Origin: Hyphococcus sp.
GTDB lineage: Bacteria; Pseudomonadota; Alphaproteobacteria; Caulobacterales; Parvularculaceae
Direction: 5' to 3'
DNA length: 64,000 bases
Assembly: GCA_021776245.1 (NCBI GenBank)
Contig: JAJFGF010000033.1
Coordinates: 112,534 to 176,533, forward strand
Shown: one piece after another, positions 18,731 through 27,671 of the stretch
How positions within the stretch are numbered: position 1 is the first letter of the stretch
How the letters are laid out: every line of letters starts with the position of its first letter
Notes under the pieces: generated by a model
What the model was told of the DNA's origin: nothing
The model's database searches: none
What the model saw: the letters and a program-made list of their open reading frames with translations, nothing else
Translations under genes and position numbers: made by a program

Positions 18731-19804
18731 ATGGCGGAATTTGAGCAGGCGTTGAGAAAGCAAAAGGTTTTCCTGACCGGGCATACCGGTTTCACCGGAA
18801 ACTGGCTCACCGAATGGCTCAGCGCGCTGGACTGTTCCATCGCCGGATACAGCCTCGCCCCGGAAACCACGCCAAATCTTTTTACGATCCTTGAGCGCAA
18901 AGATCGTTTTGCGCAACATGATATCGCCAACATAGAAGACCACGCACAGGTCAGAAAAGCGATGGAGGCGGCGCAGCCGACAATCGTATTTCATCTTGCT
19001 GCGCAACCTCTTGTTCGACGATCCTTTCGTGAACCTCTTGAAACATTCGCGACAAACGTGCTGGGCACAGCAAGCGTCCTTGAAGCTGCGCGCTCCCTTG
19101 AAAGCGTCAAAGCGATCGTCTGTATTACAACCGACAAGGTCTATGAAAATCGCGAATGGGCTCACCCCTATCGTGAAAATGATCGCCTTGGCGGCAAGGA
19201 TCCCTATAGCGCATCGAAAGCCTGCGCAGAAATTGTGGCGAGCTGTTATCGCGAGACCATGGCCGGGCTCGGCAACAGCGCAAAAATCGCAACAGCGCGC
19301 GGCGGCAACATAATTGGCGGCGGCGACTGGTCGGAAGACCGGATTGTGCCTGACTATTATCGCGCGCTGATCGCCGGCGAACCGCTGCGCATTCGCAATC
19401 CAGAGGCGATACGGCCATGGCAGCATGTGCTCTCGGCGTGTCATGGATATTTGGCGATTGCAGCCGATCTGCTCAACCCGAAAAGCAATAACAGCGATGA
19501 CGCCGCCAGCTGGAACATCGGCCCGTCAGATCCGGCGCCGGTAAGCGTCGGTGAGCTGATCGAACAATTGGGTCAATATTCGACGCCCCCGGACGTTGTC
19601 GTTGAGCCGTCAAATCTGACTGAAACGAACATTTTAAAGCTCGACACCAACAAGGCCGCGACCCGCCTCGACGTCCGCTCGCCCTGGTCTACCAGGGAAA
19701 CAGTGCGGCGCACCGCCGAATGGTATGCGGCCTATTATGAGGATGCGGACAATGCCGCGCAGAAGCTGTTAACGCAGCTTCAGGATTACAGAAACGCGTT
19801 ATGA
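18731..19804 (+). CDS. rfbG: CDP-glucose 4,6-dehydratase
   Basis: 357 residues. The start of the chain has GHTGFTGNWL, the variant NAD-binding loop characteristic of CDP-glucose 4,6-dehydratases, followed by HLAAQPLVRRS and YSASKAC (YxxxK). It converts CDP-glucose to CDP-4-keto-6-deoxyglucose. The gene encoding the CDP-glucose synthase follows after 37 bases, so the first two steps of a CDP-sugar pathway are complete. The usual next enzyme of 3,6-dideoxyhexose synthesis (RfbH) is absent from the window. Confidence 0.92.
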   Translation: MAEFEQALRKQKVFLTGHTGFTGNWLTEWLSALDCSIAGYSLAPETTPNLFTILERKDRFAQHDIANIEDHAQVRKAMEAAQPTIVFHLAAQPLVRRSFREPLETFATNVLGTASVLEAARSLESVKAIVCITTDKVYENREWAHPYRENDRLGGKDPYSASKACAEIVASCYRETMAGLGNSAKIATARGGNIIGGGDWSEDRIVPDYYRALIAGEPLRIRNPEAIRPWQHVLSACHGYLAIAADLLNPKSNNSDDAASWNIGPSDPAPVSVGELIEQLGQYSTPPDVVVEPSNLTETNILKLDTNKAATRLDVRSPWSTRETVRRTAEWYAAYYEDADNAAQKLLTQLQDYRNAL

Positions 19805-19841
19805 AAATGCAACAATCAGCAGGTCTGGGGAGACAAACATC

Positions 19842-20627
19842 ATGAAGGCTGTACTTTTGGCCGGCGGGCTTGGCACGAGGCTCTCTGAAGAAACCCGTCT
19901 GAAACCAAAACCCATGGTCGAAATCGGCGGCTGGCCGATCCTCTGGCATATTATGAAACTCTACAGCCATTTTGGCGTCAATGAGTTTGTGATCTGCCTT
20001 GGATACAAGGGTTACATCATCAAGGAATATTTCCAGAATTATATGATGCACCAATCCGATGTAACGTTTGATATGCAAGCGGGAACAACGGAAATTCACC
20101 GTTCAAAAACTGAAGACTGGCGCATCACACTTGTCGAGACCGGCGAAAAAGCCATGACCGGGGCGCGCATTCGCAAAATTTTGCCCTATGTTAAAAATGA
20201 TGAGAGTTTCTGCCTGACCTATGGCGACGGCGTCGCCAATGTCGATATTGGCGCATTGATTAAATTCCATGAGGCGCACGGGAAAATCGCAACGCTAACC
20301 GCCGTGGTTCCACCGGGCCGGTTCGGCGCCCTCGAATTCCATAAAGACAATGCCGAAAGTGTTCGTCAATTCGTTGAAAAGCCTGCCGGCGACGGCGGCC
20401 TTATCAATGGCGGTTTTTTCGTGCTGACGCCGGACGTCGCAAACTATCTGACAACAGGAAACGATCTGGTCTGGGAGCGGGAGCCGCTCCAGAAATTGGC
20501 TTCAGACGGCGAGTTGATGGCCTATCGCCATAGAGGATTTTGGCAACCGATGGACACGGTGCGCGATCTTGCCGAACTTGAAACCTTGTGGGAAAGCGAC
20601 GCGCCGCCATGGAAATTATGGAAATGA
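19842..20627 (+). CDS. rfbF: Glucose-1-phosphate cytidylyltransferase
   Basis: 261 residues, start at ATG 19842 with a GGGGAG site. The N-terminus has LAGGLGTRLSEET and KPKPMVEIGG, the nucleotide-binding signature of this enzyme, and GYKGYIIKEYF, which is highly typical of RfbF. It makes CDP-glucose from CTP and glucose 1-phosphate for rfbG. Family length is about 255-260, so it is complete. Confidence 0.93.
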   Translation: MKAVLLAGGLGTRLSEETRLKPKPMVEIGGWPILWHIMKLYSHFGVNEFVICLGYKGYIIKEYFQNYMMHQSDVTFDMQAGTTEIHRSKTEDWRITLVETGEKAMTGARIRKILPYVKNDESFCLTYGDGVANVDIGALIKFHEAHGKIATLTAVVPPGRFGALEFHKDNAESVRQFVEKPAGDGGLINGGFFVLTPDVANYLTTGNDLVWEREPLQKLASDGELMAYRHRGFWQPMDTVRDLAELETLWESDAPPWKLWK

Positions 20628-20662
20628 CAGGTTGAGTGCGCATTAAGCGGGCGCCTCAATGC

Positions 20663-21061
20663 TCAGGCCCATTTGGCCGCCGCTTTTAAACCGAAGAAAT
20701 TTGTGACCACCGTGACGCCGAGCGTTAAAAGACCCGCAAGCTTTGCCCCAATTGAAAATCCGATCAGAACACCGAGAACCTGCCCTCCGATATACATCGA
20801 AAGAAGATAGACGCATACGAACATCACGATTTTTCGCGCCGTCGCTTGCTTTCTAAACGTAAATCTCAAATTCATCAGTACAGCAAATATCATGCTTAGC
20901 ACATAAGCGAGATAGTACCCTGATGTTGGGCTAAGTACGGTTAAGAATATGAGATAGAGCGTGTAAAACAACGCCGTATTCAAAACGCCAACAGCGCCGA
21001 ATTTCGTAAATTGACGGAACAGGTTTTTCGCTATTTCAATAATATGAGAGCGGCTAAACAT
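20663..21061 (-). CDS. GtrA family membrane protein
   Basis: 132 residues from ATG 21061, just 11 bases after the preceding gene's stop; a longer frame from 21136 would overlap that gene and lacks a signal. Four hydrophobic segments and the FGAVGVLNTALFYTLY and NLRFTFRK motifs are those of GtrA, which helps translocate polyprenyl-phosphate sugars. It can work with the GtrB-like enzyme at 13496 and a GT-C transferase. Confidence 0.85.
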   Translation of the reverse strand: MFSRSHIIEIAKNLFRQFTKFGAVGVLNTALFYTLYLIFLTVLSPTSGYYLAYVLSMIFAVLMNLRFTFRKQATARKIVMFVCVYLLSMYIGGQVLGVLIGFSIGAKLAGLLTLGVTVVTNFFGLKAAAKWA

Positions 21062-21072
21062 TTTTCGCTCGA

Positions 21073-23070
21073 TCAGCCTGTTTTCAAATTGCCAGGGGCG
21101 GCGCCAGCAAGCCGTTCCAATTGGTCCGTCATCCATTCAACGCTCATCTCATCAATGCGAACACATTGATCGCCCTTCCCGGCATCACTCAGCACTGCGG
21201 CGACCTTGTCCCGCTCGCCAATGCGATAATCGACGCCGATCGTTTCTATACCCTGACTTAAAGCGAAAATCGTTGCATGAAATCGCATTGTAATCGCGAC
21301 ATCAAGACGGCGAATCAAAGCCAAAACGCCATCAAGTGACGCATCGGCCTCCCATACGCGATAATCAACGTCTTTGCCCAAATGCCGGCCAATCCGAAAA
21401 GCGCTTTTGAGATCCGAGAGACCGAACTGTACGGCATTCATCGGAAAAAACACAATTACCGGCTTTGTAGAATTGTTGCGACTGAATTGGGTTAACGCTT
21501 CGGCCAATCGGCGTTCGAAACGGTCTTCAACTATTTTCGTATAGGACGCTTTGTCTGCATCCCTAACGCCGACTGTATATTGGTGATAGATTGGCCGAAT
21601 ATTGACGCCAATGACAGGGCGCTCGCTTGCGCCGTCCAGAAGGCGCTCAATTGCAGGCGGTTCATTGGCCGGCATTTTTGTCAAATCGCGGGGCCGCGTC
21701 GCAAGATAGTCAAAGGCCGGATCGCGACCTACCTCGACATCGACGCCCCTGACAACATCAACGCCGACGCTTTCCTGCGTACGTACAGAAACAAAATCAG
21801 CGAGACTGATGATTTGGCGCGCGGTCAGTTTTGACGGCAGGCGCTGAAACGGTCCGGGACCAACGCCCTCCATCAAAAACGGTTTTCCGCGAAGTTTTGC
21901 CCGCGATGCGGCATAGAGATGGAGAACAAGCTGCCTGGGCAAGTCGATAAACGGACCGCCGGCAAAAATCACGGCGTCCACATTGTCGATGCAGGCATCG
22001 ATCACCTCATGGCGATATTCGCGCACATTGATTTCCACAGGAGTTTCGATCATTGGGATCAAGTGCCGCGTATGGTCCGGACGCTGGCTCATCAATATGG
22101 CCTTCACGACGCCGTGGCGCGCATGCAACCGGAAAGCAACGCCGCCCAATATCGCCGCGTCGCCAATATGCTCGCCGCCATAAGCCCCGATCAACAGAAC
22201 TTTTTCAAAGCGCTGTGACGCCGCGGATTTATCACGCGGCCTGCCTGTCAAGCGCGCCCGCAAAAGGTGCGCTCGGGCGCCGTGGGACAGAACGCCCGCC
22301 GCTTCTTCAACAAAACCGAATGGTCGGCCCGCCGTCCCGCCCCGGACAGCTTTCGAATTGGCGCTCAGCAATTTGATAAAAACACTGTCGGTGTCTTGAA
22401 GGTCGCCGCTATCCAGCGCACCCAACAATTCCTCATAGCCCCGACGCTGCGATGGGCTCAGTAACCCGCCTTCATCTTCAAGAATTCGGTGTCGGACAAA
22501 GTCTGCGGCAAATAATTGATCGTTGTGTCCGAGGCCCTGACTTTCAACGCTGGCTATAATTGCCTCGGCGCCCAATTCCTGCGCCTGCAAAAACAATGTT
22601 TCGAGTTTGTAAATGAGGACAGAATTGAGTGATATAAGCCAACGCATCGGAATATTGTGCTTTAGAAAAACCGAACTTGCAGCCGACAAAAATGCCGCGC
22701 GCTCGATTTCCAGTTCCGTGTGCGGATAAGCCGTGATGGCGGGAGAAATAACAAAATCCACATAGGCGCGATGCGAAAACCGCTTTTGAAGATCAATTAT
22801 GGATTGCAGAGCTGCCGGATTTTCCTCAGCCTCCCCAGCTTCAATCTGCAAACTTATCGTTGCGTCCCTGGAAAATTTTGCAATTGCCGGCAGCAACGCG
22901 CCAGCGTCGCAGGAAGCCCATGCGTGCAGCGTCCCGGTCAGCACAATCAGGCTGGCTGCGGCGTCAATTTCAGGCCAGCCCGAAATATCGCCAATGGGCA
23001 AAATCATTCGCGACGCCAAATCCGGCCCCTTGTCTTGGCTGTGCTCAATTGTCCCTGAATCGGTTGGCAT
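21073..23070 (-). CDS. Polysaccharide pyruvyltransferase family protein with a ~290-residue N-terminal domain of unknown function
   Basis: 665 residues from ATG 23070 (the frame continues upstream to a TTG at 23130 without a good ribosome site). Residues about 295-660 are of the WcaK/CsaB type: LIGAYGGEHIGDAAILGG at its start, FAGGPFIDL, RTQESVGV and a C-terminal MRFHATIFALSQGIETIGVDY. That fold transfers pyruvyl groups from phosphoenolpyruvate to sugars. The N-terminal part alternates predicted strands and helices, suggesting a barrel, but carries no motif I can name. The fusion is unusual; family members are normally about 300-400 residues. Confidence 0.75.
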   Translation of the reverse strand: MPTDSGTIEHSQDKGPDLASRMILPIGDISGWPEIDAAASLIVLTGTLHAWASCDAGALLPAIAKFSRDATISLQIEAGEAEENPAALQSIIDLQKRFSHRAYVDFVISPAITAYPHTELEIERAAFLSAASSVFLKHNIPMRWLISLNSVLIYKLETLFLQAQELGAEAIIASVESQGLGHNDQLFAADFVRHRILEDEGGLLSPSQRRGYEELLGALDSGDLQDTDSVFIKLLSANSKAVRGGTAGRPFGFVEEAAGVLSHGARAHLLRARLTGRPRDKSAASQRFEKVLLIGAYGGEHIGDAAILGGVAFRLHARHGVVKAILMSQRPDHTRHLIPMIETPVEINVREYRHEVIDACIDNVDAVIFAGGPFIDLPRQLVLHLYAASRAKLRGKPFLMEGVGPGPFQRLPSKLTARQIISLADFVSVRTQESVGVDVVRGVDVEVGRDPAFDYLATRPRDLTKMPANEPPAIERLLDGASERPVIGVNIRPIYHQYTVGVRDADKASYTKIVEDRFERRLAEALTQFSRNNSTKPVIVFFPMNAVQFGLSDLKSAFRIGRHLGKDVDYRVWEADASLDGVLALIRRLDVAITMRFHATIFALSQGIETIGVDYRIGERDKVAAVLSDAGKGDQCVRIDEMSVEWMTDQLERLAGAAPGNLKTG

Positions 23071-23363
23071 GTGAATCACAAGGCTCTGAAATCGTACAAT
23101 TAGCGAAGAATATGGCAGCCGCGACAACAAATCATCCGCTTTAATCTGCCGGCGATCTCATTCAGATGCAGCGGTGGGGCCAGTTAAGCCCCGGGAGGCG
23201 CTTCGGCAAGCCGTGAAAGCGTTAAGTTTAATCCGGCGACCGCTCAATATTCGTTAACGCCAATCTCCAATCGGACACGAACAGGCATGAGGGCTGCATC
23301 CGCCATTGACGGCGCGTCAGCTCACTATATTAAAGTCTCGCAGACAAAGGGGAACAAGCGGCC
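23071..23363. promoter_or_regulatory. Divergent intergenic region
   Basis: 293 bases between the pyruvyltransferase-like gene (minus) and the GT2 gene pair (plus); both promoters should be here. The AT-rich piece around 23210-23260 (including GTTAAGTTTAAT) is the likely core. No repeat or RNA gene seen. Confidence 0.35.
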
Positions 23364-24281
23364 ATGACACCATCAAACCTTCCTGCACAACCAAGCCTTT
23401 CGATAATTATTGCATCGAAGGTCGGCGCCCCCTTTATCGACAAGTGCCTGGCTTCGCTCAAAGAGCAGGCCGACGCTCACAAAGCCGAAACGATCGTTGT
23501 AACGCCTGCGGGCTCAGAAAATGCCAACCGCATCGCGAGCAAATTTCCGTGGGCCAAAATCGTCCGCGCCGAAGGCGTAAGCGAGGTACCCGCCCTGCGG
23601 GCACGCGGCGTCAAAGAAGCGACAGGCGATCTGGTTTTTGTCATCGAAGAACATTGCGACGCCGGCCCTGACTGGTTGGAAAAGGGCACTACCGCGCACG
23701 CAAAAGGCAATTTCGCGGCGGTTGGCGGTCCGATTTTCGACGCCGACTACAAGGCCGCCAGCGACTGGACGACCTATTTCATTGAATATAACAGTGCGCT
23801 CCCGCCTTTTCCGGAAGGGGAAACCGACCTTCTCAATGATGCAAATATCGCCTATCGGCGCTCAGTGCTGACGGAACATCTTGAACTGCTCGATGCGGGC
23901 TATTGGCCAATGGCAGTTCACCCAACGCTGGCTGCAAAAGGCGCCAAGTTCTTCATGGTTCCCGATATGGTCGTGCGCCATCTTGGTCCGTGGGACTATG
24001 GGTATTACCTCAGTCAGCGTTATCTTTTCAGCCGCGCCTTCGCCGGCGTTCGCGCCCGCGCGGAATCCCTGCCCAAACGAATTATCTATTTACTGATTGC
24101 GCCGTTGCTACCCTTTGTCCTGCTCGCGCGCATTGCCCGCACGGTCGCCGCCAAAGGCCAATATATGGGGCGGTTCATCAAAACAATTCCCTGGATATTT
24201 CCCGCCCTTGTCGTTTACGTTTTTGGCGAATGGATCGGTTATCTGTTGGGGCCCGGCGACGCCCTGTCAAAAGTTGAATGA
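23364..24281 (+). CDS. Family 2 glycosyltransferase-like protein, paralogue 1 of 3
   Basis: 305 residues. GT2-like N-terminus (LSIIIASKVG), an acidic EEHCDAG at the position where DxD is expected, then AAVGGPIFDADYKAASDWTTYFIEY and a DANIAYRR block. C-terminal third has two to three hydrophobic segments. The same layout recurs in the genes at 24294 and 26600. The metal-binding motif is not the canonical DxD, so activity cannot be assumed. It is followed after 12 bases by paralogue 2. Confidence 0.8.
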   Translation: MTPSNLPAQPSLSIIIASKVGAPFIDKCLASLKEQADAHKAETIVVTPAGSENANRIASKFPWAKIVRAEGVSEVPALRARGVKEATGDLVFVIEEHCDAGPDWLEKGTTAHAKGNFAAVGGPIFDADYKAASDWTTYFIEYNSALPPFPEGETDLLNDANIAYRRSVLTEHLELLDAGYWPMAVHPTLAAKGAKFFMVPDMVVRHLGPWDYGYYLSQRYLFSRAFAGVRARAESLPKRIIYLLIAPLLPFVLLARIARTVAAKGQYMGRFIKTIPWIFPALVVYVFGEWIGYLLGPGDALSKVE

Positions 24282-24293
24282 CGGGCGGCGTCG

Positions 24294-25253
24294 ATGAACG
24301 ATAAATCACAAGAACATTCCTATCCGGATCTGTCTGTTGTCGTTGCGATTGTCGGCGACACGACCAGTCCCCGCGCGGACGTCGCACACCTGACCGAAAA
24401 CCTGCAACGATTAACGTCCGGCCAGATCGATCCTCCATCGATCGAAGTCATTGTTCCCTATCTCAATCATGTTGACGGCATTGAAGCCCTGAGCAATGTG
24501 TTTCCGCAGGTCGTATTTTTGCCGGTCAACGATATCGATATGTCCGCCTATCAGGGCGGCGGGCGCGAGCATCACGATGTTATCCGCGCTCGGGGGATGC
24601 AAATCGCAAAAGGCCGCCTTGTTGCACTGCTGGAAGACTGCGCCTTGCCCGCCGAGAATTGGGCCCGCGCTGTCGTAGACGCTCATGAAAGCGATTTTGC
24701 CGGCATTGGCGGCGCCATTGAAAATAGCGTTGACCGGGCGCTTAACTGGTCCGTCTATTTCTGCGATTTTGGCCGCTATCAAAACCCTCTCCCGCCCGGC
24801 CCGTCCGACTTCGCATCGGACGCCAATACATCTTACAAGGCGGCGGATCTCGCCTTGATCGCGCCAGTCTGGGAGAAAAGCTTTCGCGAAGTCGTCGTCA
24901 ACGAAGCGCTGAAACAAAAAGGCCGCACGGTCGCGCTTGATCCGAGCATAATCGTCAATCAAAACCGCAAAGGCTTGTCATTGGGCGATGCGCTGCAGGA
25001 GCGATTTGTCTGGGGCCAATCCTATGCGGCGACGCGCAATGTGAGTTTGAGTTTTCCAAAGCGCCTGTTCTACGCGGCGCTGTCGCCAATTTTGCCGGCC
25101 CTGTTATTTTTCCGCCATGCAAGCACAGCGCAATCCCGCAAGAATAATTTCGGCGCCTTTATGCGCGCGGCGCCGCTGACAGTATTGCTGCTTATGAGCT
25201 GGAGCTTTGGTGAAGCCATCGGCTATTTGGTGGGCGTCAAAGAAAACAAATAG
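24294..25253 (+). CDS. Family 2 glycosyltransferase-like protein, paralogue 2 of 3
   Basis: 319 residues. Aligns by eye with its upstream neighbour: LSVVVAIVG at the N-terminus, LLEDCALPAENW in place of a DxD, AGIGGAIENSVDRALNWSVYF, then SDANTSYK and a basic stretch before two to three membrane segments (about residues 245-310). Probably anchored to the inner membrane and part of the same glycan assembly line. Tandem duplication is the likely origin. Confidence 0.8.
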   Translation: MNDKSQEHSYPDLSVVVAIVGDTTSPRADVAHLTENLQRLTSGQIDPPSIEVIVPYLNHVDGIEALSNVFPQVVFLPVNDIDMSAYQGGGREHHDVIRARGMQIAKGRLVALLEDCALPAENWARAVVDAHESDFAGIGGAIENSVDRALNWSVYFCDFGRYQNPLPPGPSDFASDANTSYKAADLALIAPVWEKSFREVVVNEALKQKGRTVALDPSIIVNQNRKGLSLGDALQERFVWGQSYAATRNVSLSFPKRLFYAALSPILPALLFFRHASTAQSRKNNFGAFMRAAPLTVLLLMSWSFGEAIGYLVGVKENK

Positions 25254-25276
25254 CCGTCCCTCAAACCTTCACGCTG

Positions 25277-26485
25277 TCAAATGGCGTCGGCGCGCTCTTC
25301 CCATTCCGCCTGGACTTGGCTCACTTCTTTTTTTGCTTTCACCGGCGGAACTTCCATTTTTGCCGCATCTTCGGCGTAATCGACTTTGTCTCCATCCGGC
25401 AGCGGATCGGCTTTTTCCCAGACCTTGGCGCCGACAAGAGAACTCGCTAAATGCGTCGGCTGAAAAACGATGCTCGGCCACATGAAGATTTCATTGGTGC
25501 AGTAGCATTCTTTTTTCTTGATCGACTTGCGGACCTGGTTGGCGGTGTGCGCATGCCAAAGCTCTGTGAATGATTTGTCGCGGAGATTACCGATCGGCGG
25601 GCGTTGTTCACAAAGAGCGACATCGCCATTGGCATGAATGACGGCTGACAATACGCCGGCGCGGCACGGTACGACTTGGCGTTCTTCCTCTGCAGTACGG
25701 GTTTTCACATATTGCAGCATGGGCTCAACGACCGAGCCCTGGCGATCTTCTTCCCGGGCGCCCCACAAACGGCGCATATATTGGTAAAGCTCTCTATATT
25801 CCTGGAGCACGGGGCCCTGAAGGCTCGGATCCTTACGCTCGCCGCGAATAATCGCAAGATGGTGGTGGCTCATTTTGGGACAGCGATCATAAAGATAGGT
25901 CGTCAGTTTTTTGAGATCCTTCATATTCGTTTCTGTCGCCGTTGATATGGCGTAAATCTGAAGTCTCGGGTCTTCCTTTTGAATTTCAACCAGCGCGTCA
26001 TAAGTCTCCATTGCCTTGGAAAAGGCAAAACGCGACTTGCGGAAGGCGTCATGGAATTCCGGCATGCCATCGAGAGAAATCTCAATGCCCAGAATGTCGA
26101 GATCTTTTTCTTTCAACACCTCTCGAACCGCTTTGACAGTTCGTTCGGTAAAATACCCGTTTGTCGGCGTATAAATCTCCTTCACGCCGTTTTGCTGAAT
26201 AAACTGCCGGCACACCGCGCCGAATTCCTTGCGCAGAAACGGCTCGCCGCCCGACAGGTTAAGATGCTCGATCGGGCCGAGCTCGTTTGACAAGGCGACA
26301 ATTTCTTCAAAGGTCAGATCTGTTTTCTGGTTGAGCTGCTTCCAATAAAAACAGTGCTCACATTTCATGTTGCAGATAGAGTTAATGAAGAGGATCAGAA
26401 ATGGAGGGCTTGGCGCATCGGGAATGGACAGATTCTTCCAGTTGATACGTGCGTGTTTTGCGATGCGGGCGGCGAAGGCGGTCAT
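25277..26485 (-). CDS. Radical SAM protein with Cys-rich SPASM-like C-terminus
   Basis: 402 residues from ATG 26485, preceded by GGAGTG. C38-x3-C42-x2-C45 (in CNMKCEHC) binds the SAM [4Fe-4S] cluster, and LSGGEPFLR follows at the usual distance. Further cysteines (PCRAG, ALCEQ, ECYC at about residues 285-350) suggest an auxiliary cluster. The substrate is unknown; it sits between paralogous glycosyltransferases, convergent with one and co-directional with the next, so it may modify a sugar or a peptide attached to the glycan. The C-terminal 50 residues are charged and low in complexity. Confidence 0.85.
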   Translation of the reverse strand: MTAFAARIAKHARINWKNLSIPDAPSPPFLILFINSICNMKCEHCFYWKQLNQKTDLTFEEIVALSNELGPIEHLNLSGGEPFLRKEFGAVCRQFIQQNGVKEIYTPTNGYFTERTVKAVREVLKEKDLDILGIEISLDGMPEFHDAFRKSRFAFSKAMETYDALVEIQKEDPRLQIYAISTATETNMKDLKKLTTYLYDRCPKMSHHHLAIIRGERKDPSLQGPVLQEYRELYQYMRRLWGAREEDRQGSVVEPMLQYVKTRTAEEERQVVPCRAGVLSAVIHANGDVALCEQRPPIGNLRDKSFTELWHAHTANQVRKSIKKKECYCTNEIFMWPSIVFQPTHLASSLVGAKVWEKADPLPDGDKVDYAEDAAKMEVPPVKAKKEVSQVQAEWEERADAI

Positions 26486-26599
26486 TTCGATCACTCCAAT
26501 TACAATCAAATCGCCAATAACGGCGAAGTGGTTAACGCAAGGCTTGTGCCACTGGCCTCAGAGCCAATACCCCACGTCCATATTGGTCGGGGCCAATGG

Positions 26600-27556
26600 T
26601 CAATTTTTTTGATTGTCCCCCGACGTCCTCAAAAACGAGGCCGCAATATAGCCTGAACACTCACCCAATGACCAGAAGCTCAACAAAAGAAATAGCGGCG
26701 GCAATTCTATCAAAAACCGCTTGAAAGACCTGCCCTTTTGGCGATGCAGGCGGAAAAGCCTGGTTGTCAGCACAAATGGGAGCGCTGGCGAGAGCGCAGC
26801 AAATATTAACCCGGCAGCCCTTGACCGGTTCTCCAAGCGAATACGGGCGACAATCCGGCCCCAATAGAAACGCTCGCTCAAAAGCTCCAATATCGGGCGC
26901 GGACGGCGCTGCATGGAAACAACGGGTGCTGATGAGAAGAGAAGTTTCCCCCCGCCTTTCTTCAAAGCGTTATTAACGGTCACTTCATGATATTCGTCAC
27001 GCCAAAGATCGCGGATTTTCATCAAAGGCGCACGCTTGTAGCAGATATTGATGTCCGTCAAATATTCCCGCTCGGAGGTTTCGGCCGGCGGTTCCGAGCG
27101 GCCGTAGTCGCATTTGAAAACAGCGTTCAGCATTGCCGTCGGCGCGGCGTTAAAAACTGCTCCGCCAATCGCTGGGTGCTGGTTTTCTCGATGGAGGTCG
27201 ATCATGGCTTGCGCCCAGCCGGGGTGCGGCCAACCGCGATCTTCGATCATTGCAAGAAGCCCGGCCGTGGCTGCGCAAAGCCCGCCGGAGCGCCGGCGGT
27301 CCAATAGCGCATGCTCTTCGAAAGCGTTGCGCGGCGGCCGGTCAGCCAGCACGCCCAGATCGAGAAAGGTATAATCTCGATATTGCAACGTCAGGGCGCC
27401 AATTTCAGCAATCGTATGGTCATAGGGGACGATCACTTCGAGACGCAGCGCGCCTTTTTGGGCGGCCAGCGCATCAAGGCAACGCGTCACGCTTTCAACG
27501 CCGTCAATAACTGTCACAATGACAGAAAGATCAGCTGTTTGGGTGTTATCAACCAT
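26600..27556 (-). CDS. Family 2 glycosyltransferase-like protein, paralogue 3 of 3
   Basis: 318 residues from ATG 27556, chosen because GT2 homology begins at LSVIVTVIDG just after it; ATG 27595 would add 13 residues. Shares AIGGAVFNAAPTAMLNAVFK and TDINICYKRA with the two genes upstream of the radical SAM gene, and ends in two membrane segments. The DxD position reads IEDRGWPHPGW. It is oriented with the radical SAM gene, 114 bases upstream of it. Confidence 0.8.
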   Translation of the reverse strand: MVDNTQTADLSVIVTVIDGVESVTRCLDALAAQKGALRLEVIVPYDHTIAEIGALTLQYRDYTFLDLGVLADRPPRNAFEEHALLDRRRSGGLCAATAGLLAMIEDRGWPHPGWAQAMIDLHRENQHPAIGGAVFNAAPTAMLNAVFKCDYGRSEPPAETSEREYLTDINICYKRAPLMKIRDLWRDEYHEVTVNNALKKGGGKLLFSSAPVVSMQRRPRPILELLSERFYWGRIVARIRLENRSRAAGLIFAALSPALPFVLTTRLFRLHRQKGRSFKRFLIELPPLFLLLSFWSLGECSGYIAASFLRTSGDNQKN

Positions 27557-27671
27557 ATTGTCTGGCCATTGAATTGCATGGTATCGGCGCGGCATTAACC
27601 TTCTACTGCACGAAAGCTGAGCAATAAATGTTCCACAGCGTTAAGAAACAAACCCGGGCGCATGAGTGACG

